Shown piece after piece: positions 56,740-64,000 of a stretch of DNA of 64,000 bases. Each line of letters opens with the position of its first letter. Position 1 is the stretch's first letter. This DNA is from Scilla litardierei (taxonomy: Eukaryota > Streptophyta > Magnoliopsida > Asparagales > Asparagaceae), in the NCBI GenBank assembly GCA_030789695.1, contig CM061141.1, positions 171,692,807 through 171,756,806 of the forward strand. Direction: 5' to 3'. Both the position numbers and the translations under genes were made by a program. A model generated the notes under the pieces. The model searched no databases, was not told the DNA's origin, and worked only from the letters and a program-made list of their open reading frames with translations.

Positions 56740-57030
56740 TTGGGATTTGCAAGAGATTGGATCCCAACTCGATAGGAAGCCCTAAAAATTCGAAATGGGT
56801 TGCGATTGGGTTTCTCTGGAATCGGTTTGCAAGAGATTGGACCGAAACTAGGGTTTTTGATTGCAATTCTATACCAATACCCGTTTGCAAGAGATTGGAC
56901 GGGTAGGAACTATCCCAACCTAGGTCGTAGCTTGAGTTTGCACGAGAGTGGGCTCGAGATACGATTGGACGATGATGTTGTTCTTCACGCTAGCTTGCCT
57001 AGGTTAGGGTTTGCAAGAGATTGGACCCTA
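56740..57030 (+). other. Five-hairpin series with constant TTGCAAGAGATTGG loop
   Basis: The 14-nt loop occurs five times with different but complementary flanks: TTGGGAT/ATCCCAA (56740-56767), TCGGT/ACCGA (56822-56845), TACCCGT/ACGGGTA (56878-56905), CTTGAGT/GCTCGAG with two G.U pairs (56931-56958, loop TTGCACGAGAGTGG, extended by TCGTA/TACGA outside one mismatch) and TAGGGT/ACCCTA (57005-57030, with a further CCTAG/CTAGG outer pairing). They lie about 400-690 nt after the TATA-like box in transcribed R-U5. Confidence 0.85.
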
Positions 57031-57404
57031 CCCTAGGTTTGCTATAGACCAGCAATAGCGCGAGAGCGTGAGCTTGGTTCTACATTTAGTTGCAACTAGT
57101 TCACCTGAATTTCAAGTCTAGCAATTGTGAAACCTACGAATCACAATGACGAGATACAGTTTGTAGCGGGGATTCCCTACCCCTGGGCGTATTTATTAAT
57201 TTGATATTTCTTTTATACAATTGAACGACTGTGACCGCTTTATTGCGAATATTTCTCAACTGTTCTTATATCCAGGTGAATTGAAGAAGACACCGTCATT
57301 TGCCCTCCTTGTGTTTGATACCCGCTCGTTGCTACACTGTGCGCTTGCGGTAAGACTAGTGAATCCCGCCCTGGGTGTGTGTTCGGGGCGGGCGATCAAG
57401 TTTT

Positions 57405-57422
57405 TGGCGCCGTTGCCGGGGA
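57405..57422 (+). other. Primer binding site of Athila-like element 2
   Basis: TGGCGCCGTTGCCGGGGA, 6 nt after the LTR end, identical to the site at 33047. Confidence 0.9.
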
Positions 57423-57539
57423 AGGCGATAGTGTTTGATTCTACCTACCTAGCTATTTTTCTTTTTGTTTTATTATTTCTATTTTTATTATACCCTTCCT
57501 TTGTGCTAACTATTTTTTTGAAACTCTATTTTTCCTTGC

Positions 57540-60067
57540 ATGTACACGAGATCCACAGCGGACCCTGAAGAAATACTATACGATCCAGAGATCGAACGTA
57601 CATTGAGGAAGATCAGAGCGGAGAGGAGACTCGATACGGGAGGGAATTTTATGACCCATCCTGAGACACCCAAAGAATTGGTGGCGCGAATGGCGAGGAT
57701 CATTTCCATTAGAGATAGGCTTCGGCCTAAGACTTCCTCCACGACCTCGTCCATAGCTATGCCGGAGTTGGCGGCCGACAAACATTTCGAGTTGAAGACT
57801 GGATTGGTAGTTCTGATGCAGCAAGACCCTTTTCATGGGAATTCCCATGAAAACCCTCATTACCACATCCAGCTCTTTTTATCAAAATGTGCCACCTTCC
57901 AAATGTCGGGCGTCTCCATGGATGCTATCAGACTGCGCCTCTTCCCCTTCACACTTAAGGACAAGGCCTTATATTGGTTGAGGACGCAAGCTGAAGGAAT
58001 CTTCACCACTTGGGATGAATTGGCGAGTGCCTTCGTCGACAAATTTTACCCGCCCTCCAAGACGGTGAAGATAAGAAGTGCTCTCATGTCCTTCAAGCAA
58101 GGACCGCAGGAGACTCTCTATGAGGTGTGGTAGCGCTTCAAGGACTTGCAGCATCAATGCCCCCATCACAGCATAGAGGATTAGGAGCTTGTCCACAATT
58201 TCTACAATGGACTCCAACCGGGCACAAAACAGATTATTGATGCTACCGCCAACGGAGCCATTTTGTCAAAAACCCCCGATGAAGCTACGGCCTTGCTAGA
58301 GGAGATGGCCTCCAATAACCAACAGTGGGGCGACGAGCGAGGACATTCTTCGTCCTCCTTGAAGCCCACGAGTATTTATGAGGCCAAGGCCGTGGCGGAG
58401 CTTGCTAGCAAATTTGACTCTCTCCACAAGGTAGTGGAGAGATTGGAGAAATACATTACCGAGCCGCATGGAGCTCCTCCTATACCTGCACCGACAAATC
58501 ATATGAGTGATTGGCAAGACCAATCCCAAGCCATGTATGTAGGAGGAGAGCATGGAGAAGGAGCTTTGGAGCAAATTCAGTATGTTGCGGGGAATTCCGG
58601 ATATTGGGCCAACCCGGTCGCTAGAAACCATCTGGGTTTCTCCTATGCTAATAATGATGGTGCCTTGAACCCCCCGCCTCAACAACCTCCTCAAGCTCGG
58701 GCTCCACCACCACAACCGAATTATCAACCAAGGGGGCCACCGCAACAAAACTTCCCACCTAGGCAACAAGTGGGACCTTATAGGCCACCCGGGTATAATC
58801 AAGGTTGGAGAAATCCCAACCCTCCGCAAGCTCAACCACGTTCGGATTTTGAAGCTAAGGTGGAGGAGTTTATGGTGGAGCAGAGAAAGATTAACGCTAC
58901 GTTGAAGGCGGGACAAGATTCTCTCACCACCGTCGTCGCTCAAATTGGGGAGCAACTTGCGTTGCTCAATAGAAACAACCAACAATTGCCGGCTCAACCC
59001 GATCCAAATCCACGGGGCAACACCGGCCATATCAACGGGTTGTTGCGATTACGACAAGAGGCGGGAAGGATACCACTCCCCCCATGACTCAAGTCAAGGA
59101 ACCCGACATGGAGATTCTAGAAGAGAGCGAGCCGGTAATTGAGGTGGAGAAAGAGAAGGAGCCGCAAGAAGGAGCAAAATCTAAAGTGGAGGAACCTATT
59201 GATGAGCATTGATTCATGCCACCGGTGCCTTTCCCTCAGCGGCTAGCTATAGCCAAGATCAAGAAGAGGCTAGCCAAGTTCCTCGAATACTTGAGAGGGG
59301 TGAGCCTCAATATCCCTTTCCTTGATGCCATAGTGGAAATCCCATCCTACGTGAAGTTCTTAAAGGACTTGATTACGGGAAGAAAAAGGAAAGAGAAGAT
59401 CATGCTCGCGGAACAAGGAACTTGGTTCTCTAGGAAGGAAAAGGAGCCTGCCAAATTTAAAGATCCCGGGAGTTTCCAGATTTCTTGCACTCTAGGAGGC
59501 GTCCCCTTACAAAAAGAATTGGTTGATTTGGGCGTTAGTGTGAGCCTCATGCCTCTCACCATGTTTCGGAAGTTGAACACCGGCACCGATTTAAAAACGA
59601 CCGACATGAGGATTAAACTCGCGGACGGTCGGATCACTAGGCCGGTTGGGATCTCGGAGAACATCCCACTCCAAGTTCCGGGAGGCATATGCTTGCCTTG
59701 TGATTTTGTGATCATGGATATCAAGGAGGAGGGTGACACATCGCTCATACTTGGACGCCCATTCCTCGCCACCACCGGTGTAATCGTCGATGTGCGGGAA
59801 GGGACTCTTACCTTGAATTTCGGCAACATTGAAGTCGAGCTCCATATACCAAAGGCTATGAAGCACATGCCATATCATGAGGAGCTAGATTATTTGGACC
59901 TCCTTGACGAGGTTATAGAAGAGGCTATACCCTACTCCATCGGTGCACTCCATGATGACGGCTTTGAAGAAGGCCAAGATTTGGTCAAAGATGAGAAGAT
60001 AGAGGACTCTCCCAATAGCTCCACGATGAATGATGATGGCGACGCTGATGTCGCAAGAATACGATAG
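57540..60067 (+). pseudogene. Athila-type gag-protease
   Basis: From MYTRSTADPEEILYDPEIER: the Retrotrans_gag domain (about 57780-58270, FHGNSHENPHYHIQLFLSKC, IRLRLFPFTLKDKALYWLRT, FYNGLQPGTKQIIDATANGA), a Pro/Gln-rich linker (58650-58850), and an ITTR-G motif after a frameshift at about 59040. Then comes the aspartic protease region (59216-59860: PSYVKFLKDLITGRKRK, DLGVSVSLMPLTMFRKL, LADGRITRPVGI, SLILGRPFLATTGVIVDV). Stops interrupt it: TAG at 58131-58133 and 58182-58184, and TGA at 59210-59212. The catalytic motif reads DLGVS where DLGAS is usual. Gag would form particles and the protease would process them. The frame ends without continuing into reverse transcriptase. Confidence 0.9.
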
Positions 60068-60631
60068 CTTTGCAAGCTCTCGACATTAAAGAATCCGAAG
60101 AAAGCTCCACTGATTCGCAGATCGGTGTCACCGGCGAAGTCAAAGACCGGAACAAGCTCAAGCTTGGGGGAGCCATCCCCCAACATTGCCCATGATGAAG
60201 GGACGCTGAGGAAGGCCACGCACCACCATGATCCAAATCCGAGCGGTCTTCCCGGTAAATTCGACGGGTGCATCTCATATGCACCCAACATCCCGCGCTA
60301 ATTTGAAAATCCAAAGGGGTCGAGCTCACGACCTTAAACGAGCGCTTATCAGGAGGCAACTCGATGGTTTTTGCATTCTTTTTATTTTGGTCTTCATTTT
60401 TGTTTTAGACTGTATTAGTGTTTCGAGTCAATTGCCCATAAAAATCGTGACAACGGGTCTTAATTTCTATGACATGAGAGGAGAAAAGGAGATCTATCAT
60501 ATGGAGGATGATCGAGGCAAAGAAGAGCGCTCCAGGAATGCGCTCGAGGCTTAGGAAGAGGAAGAAACCAACTGGAGGAAGAAAAATAGAGAGTAGAGCG
60601 AAAACGGAGCCCCGAAGCAGAAAACAGCACG
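60068..60631 (+). other. Post-protease conserved non-coding region
   Basis: Contains AAGCTCAAGCTTGGGGGAG (60154-60172), a purine tract of the Athila type, and the text CTTAAACGAGCGCTTATC with AGGAGGCAACTCGATGG (60331-60366), usually found just after Athila pol. So the pol deletion removed coding sequence but kept this downstream landmark. Confidence 0.6.
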
Positions 60632-60972
60632 CCACTCGGCCGAGTATCATATGCGACTCGGCCGAGCAAAGGACCCCACTCGGCCGAGTGGGGCACCAAC
60701 CAGGGAAGTCTGTGGAACCAACTCTCTGTCTTTTTTGTGCATTTCAGTATTAATTGCCACTCGGTCGAGTACGTTTAGTCACTCGACCGAGTGAAACGGA
60801 TACCCTCCTAGGGCAAAAATTGCCGAGTGGCACTGCCACTCGGCCGACCGGAGTTTTCTCCCTTCGGCCGAGTGAACAAATGCCACTCGGCCGAGTCGTA
60901 AGTGGGAACGAGATTTTTCGAAATTTTTCGTTTACGCACTCGGTCGAGTAACATTTACACTCGGCCGAGTCG
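60632..60972. promoter_or_regulatory. Second ACTCGGCCGAGTG palindrome array (internal)
   Basis: About ten copies or variants of CACTCGGCCGAGTG (including CTCGGTCGAG and CTCGACCGAG) between 60632 and 60972, ending a few bases upstream of a TATA box. The same motif forms the U3 array of this element's LTR. It probably drives a separate transcript for the following ORF. Confidence 0.8.
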
Positions 60973-60982
60973 TAACATTTGC

Positions 60983-60990
60983 TATATAAG
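60983..60990 (+). promoter_or_regulatory. TATA box of internal promoter
   Basis: TATATAAG in TTTGCTATATAAGCGCGGAG, 11 bp after the last palindrome. GC-rich leader sequence follows. Confidence 0.75.
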
Positions 60991-61012
60991 CGCGGAGCGG
61001 GCGTGTTTTTCT

Positions 61013-61505
61013 AAAACCCCAAATTCCTTTGTTTTTCACCCGAGCTTCCGCTGCTTCGTCTCCCTCGCCCGACCCAACATCCCCCGCGCCCGAATAACCC
61101 CCGATCGACCGTCGACCGACCTCCCCGAGTCGCGCCGACCGCCGGCCACCGTCCACCTCGCCGGCGCCGTCGACCCCCGCCCCCTATCGCCTCGGTTTGC
61201 CTTGAAATCCCATTTTCTCCTTGTTTCTCTCGATCTGTAGACCAGTTGAGCCCAAAAATCAATTTAATTCTTTTATCTATCTATTATACCCCATCTCCCA
61301 CATGTATTTCGAATATTATCCGCTGATATCATTGTTTGATTTGCAGGCTATCTTGGGGGAGCTTTGGGGAGCTCATGGACGCGCTTTTAGCTCCACGGAG
61401 GCGGCGTTCTTCGCACTCATTGGCTGATTTGTTCTCGCGGCGTGTTCAGGTACATTCGTTCCATTATTTAGAACGCCGCATATTATTTTTGTTGGGAGAG
61501 CGCTC
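61013..61505 (+). other. Leader of the accessory ORF, probably spliced
   Basis: C-rich leader (61020-61200), then T-rich sequence and a good acceptor TTGATTTGCAG|GC near 61347. Next is a short open exon starting MDALLAPRRRRSSHSL (61375) with a possible donor CAG|GTACATTC at 61450. The coding start could therefore be 61375 with an intron before the main ORF, but the acceptor of that second intron is not clear. Confidence 0.45.
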
Positions 61506-63493
61506 GTGGCACACATGTCGCCCCGTACTAGGCCACGCACACGGGGATCCGCCCCCAAGCAGAGACAGATCGATGACCCAGGTCCCTCTCACGCTAGGGA
61601 GGGCTCCCCTCCACCTAGCCCACCACCGCCACCCACACAGCCTATCCCAGCCGATCCTGTCCCACCACCGGCTCCCGCCGTCGGGCTGCTGGGGATCACG
61701 TTCAGAAACGGCACGCAGCGCATCCGATTTGAGCGTATCGCCCAGCGCTCGATAGTGCCCTCTAAGTTCGCACATCTAGCAGACCTTGATCGCCTAGGGG
61801 TACTAGAGGGGCTACTCACGTTGTACGACAACGTGGGATGGTGTGATTTTCTTGCTGTGTCGGCGGATACCTATATCCGTCCGACACTAGAGGTCCTGAG
61901 CTCGATTGACCGGACCGCTTGGGGATGCACATTCCGCCTGATGGATCGAGAGTGCGAGGTCACTCTCGACATGCTTCGTGCGTTCTTCCAGTGGCCCGCT
62001 GTCCCTGTCCCCGACCGTGCCTACGCGCCCACGAACATCCCACCACCGTCGTTCGACACTTCCACGTTCTGGACACGGATCACGGGTTCACCACTTGGCT
62101 TTGACCCTAGTAGGGACAAGGCCTCAGTCATCCTGCACCCCTGCCTCCGCATTGCATAGCGCCTCATGGCGACCACCTTTCTAGCGAGGTACGAGCCTGG
62201 GACGATGTCTACGCCTGAGCTCTACATGCTCTACGCGATGACTCGCCCTAGAGTTCTCGATAGGGGTAGCGACGACCTGGTCCCGCCGTCGAGATTGATA
62301 TTGCTAGCTGGTTTTTAGACCGCATCATCATTTCGGTGGGCGCTCGCTCACCTATTTGCTGCGACGGTCTGATTACTCTGCTAGCCCTGATGACCGGCGT
62401 GGACCTACCTGACGACCTTCGACGAGCCCCGGGCCCCACTTCACTCTCGATAAATGTTATGGCCCAGATGAAGATGCTTCGTCCCCACGGCCAGTGGCAC
62501 TGGGTGTGGTTGCACGGTCCCTTTATTGCCGATTACATGATCCTCCCGAGCCCCGCTCGGACACATATATGACCGGCACACGGGGACTGGCTTCCGACAA
62601 TGGATCTCCTGATCCCCGCTGCCTACGTTCTAGAGGCCGAGGGAGCTGAGCAGGCACCACCTGCACCCGTCGACCCCGTGATCCCTCAGCCTGAGCTTGC
62701 ACTTTCTGCACCTCCCGACACTTCTGTCCCCACTTCTGCCAGTGTCGGGAGCACCTTTGCTGAGTCCACCACCCCCACCACTGCTGTGCCTATCTCAGTT
62801 GAGCCTATTTCCTCACTTCTTCCCGAGCGTCCACCCACCATACTAGAGAGAGGCGAGCCTTCCTTTCCTGCTGCTGTACGGACCCTATCCAGCTTGCTGT
62901 CCGCTGGGGTGTCACCTTTTGGTCCTTACACTTCCTCCCCAGTGGTCGACCCTTCTGTCTCCACCGCAGCTGTCCTTTCCGAGAGTGTCGTGATGTCTGT
63001 CCCCGCTTCTGTGTCACTGACCTCTCCCGCTTCCTCGTCGCCGATTTTACCTTCCACCACTACTGCTGCTGCCTCCTCGTCCCAGCCTGCGTCCCAGCCT
63101 CACACTGAGGCTGGGCATCCACTAGTGAGCACAGCACCTTTTCCGCACATACCTGCTGGCCCGATTATTTACACTGCCCGTGTCAGACAGCCATGTCCTT
63201 CACAGCCTAGACCTATTCGTCCCTCCGCTCCACCACCCCCTGACACTCTACTTCAGAGCATTCGTGCTCTTGAGGGGGCGGTGAGTGGACTCAGAGGCGA
63301 CTTTATGGCTCTCTCTGCCATGGTCAGTACCAAGCAGTCCCACGTCGCCATGCTTCCCGATATTCAGGCTTGCCTGAATCAGATCCTGGCACGACTGCCT
63401 CCACCATACCCACCCACCCAGCAGACACCTCAACCACCACCCCCACCGCCACCTCCGCCACAGGACGGAGATGGTGCAGCACCACCAGCTTAG
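61506..63493 (+). pseudogene. ATHILA ORF1-type accessory gene (PF03078-like)
   Basis: Opens MAHMSPRTRPRTRGSAPKQ, then a Pro-rich stretch and the recognisable domain: FRNGTQRIRFERIAQRSIVP, LLTLYDNVGWCDFLAVSADT, LEVLSSIDRTAWGCTFRLMD. After an in-frame TAG (62157-62159) and a frameshift at about 62280 comes CCDGLITLLALMTGVDLPDD; after TGA (62570-62572) the same frame runs through a long Ser/Pro/Thr-rich tail (to 63493). The order matches plant retrotransposon ATHILA ORF1 (PF03078) proteins, whose function is unknown; they occupy the place of env but I see no signal peptide or membrane span. It is controlled by its own promoter here. Confidence 0.8.
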
Positions 63494-64000
63494 GCACACT
63501 CTTGATGCCATTGATCTTTTTTGTCGTTATGCTGCCCATTCTCTGTTGGTCCTGTCGATATATTTTTGGCCCCCCTCATCCCCTCACTATTTTGGTCCCT
63601 GTTCAGATCACATCATTCTATATCCTTTTGGGAGGGAGGGAGAGTATTTTTGGTGACACATTACCTGCATCACTCTGATCTTTGCATGCATCATTCGTAT
63701 CCACATCATATTTTCTGTTCATTTTTCTTTTTTTTATCATGCATGCATCCTCACCCACCCCACCCATTAACCGTCTCTCGGTGTGCCACACTTTGCACAT
63801 TGAGGACACTGTGCACTTTAGCTTGGGGGAGTGAGTTCTTACACTTTTTGCTTTCATCACCTTTATTTTTAGTTTTTTCACGCTTTTTTCCGCTTTTGCA
63901 CCCATTTTTCATCACTGTTTCATTTTTTTACCATGCATCACGTTTTTCTTATTTTCTTTGTGTGCTGCATTGTAAATAGTTCTGTTTTCTTTTATCTTTA
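63494..64000 (+). other. 3' region of Athila-like element 2
   Basis: Non-coding, T/C-rich. ACATTGAGGACACTGTGCAC (63798) and GCTTGGGGGAGTG (63821-63833) are the Athila 3' landmarks seen also at 34361-34400. No LTR start follows within the window. Confidence 0.7.

Larger units (their letters stand above)
55594..57398 (+). repeat. 5' LTR of Athila-like element 2 (1805 bp)
   Basis: Begins TGATCACTCC and ends GGGCGATCA, with perfect TGATC/GATCA terminal inverted bases, and is followed at once by the primer site. It holds the CGGCCG palindrome array, a TATA-like box and the five-hairpin series. No second copy is in the window to confirm the ends. Confidence 0.85.
55594..64000 (+). mobile_element. 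Athila-like Ty3/gypsy element 2, pol-less, 3' end outside window
   Basis: 5' LTR, primer site, gag-protease (57540-60067), conserved post-coding text, an internal promoter region (60632-60990), an ATHILA ORF1-type gene (61506-63493) and the 3' signal (63798-63833). Between protease and the internal promoter there are only about 560 bp, so reverse transcriptase, RNase H and integrase are missing. By analogy with element 1, the 3' LTR should begin about 1 kb after the 3' signal, outside the window. Confidence 0.85.

Noticed and set aside
58296..59030. 244-codon minus-strand frame opposite gag
   Set aside because: Shadow of the Pro/Gln-rich gag linker; no domain and wrong strand for the element.
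61506..63493. Reading the accessory ORF as a true envelope protein
   Set aside because: No signal peptide, transmembrane span or cysteine pattern is visible; the match is to the plant ATHILA ORF1 type, whose role is unknown.

Overview
The window looks like heterochromatin from a large, repeat-rich angiosperm genome. It has plant LTR-retrotransposon lineages (SIRE/Maximus-like Ty1/copia; Athila-, Tat- and Tekay-like Ty3/gypsy), a long AT-rich satellite, a Helitron-like element carrying a plant kinesin fragment, and a MITE-like element. I see no intact host gene, rRNA, tRNA or CRISPR. The species cannot be named from this sequence.

Layout. 1-674 is a repeat whose second copy lies at 25491-26169. 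675-25134 is a 24.5-kb segment bounded by inverted repeats of about 390 bp. It holds a SIRE-like relic (1078-4574, minus), two copia gag-protease fragments (4575-5427 and 6959-7699, plus), two satellite blocks (5428-6958, 7700-15842), a second pol-less SIRE-like element (15843-21777, minus) and an array of ~320-bp units that switches orientation (21778-24740). 25135-26779 is non-coding LTR-like sequence and 26780-27719 is satellite block 3. 27720-30994 is a truncated Tekay-like element with a short zinc-knuckle gag (minus). 30995-42187 is a Tat-like element (minus) with gag, an antisense PF04195-type ORF and no pol; it is split by an Athila-like element with two 1836-bp LTRs (31205-37184). 42188-47067 is satellite block 4. 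47068-55593 is another LTR, interrupted by a Helitron-like insertion (about 47400-54377). 55594-64000 is an Athila-like element with gag-protease and an ATHILA ORF1-type gene but no reverse transcriptase or integrase; its 3' LTR is outside the window.

How the parts relate. Every retroelement here keeps LTRs and at most gag, protease or an accessory ORF. I found no reverse transcriptase, RNase H or integrase domain in 64 kb, so these copies would depend on enzymes supplied in trans. The ~150-bp satellite shares about 100 bp with the SIRE-like LTR, and a shorter core with the Athila-like LTR.

Most interesting signal. The transcribed part of both Athila-like LTRs, roughly 400-690 nt downstream of the TATA box, carries a series of short hairpins in which the loop is constant and the stems differ but stay paired. 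There are five hairpins with a 14-nt TTGCAAGAGATTGG loop at 56740-57030, and six with a CAAAA loop at 32512-32742 (copied in the second LTR at 36656-36886). This looks like selected RNA structure. Second, the 55594 element has two arrays of CTCGGCCGAG-type palindromes, each upstream of its own TATA box: one in the LTR and one before the accessory ORF.
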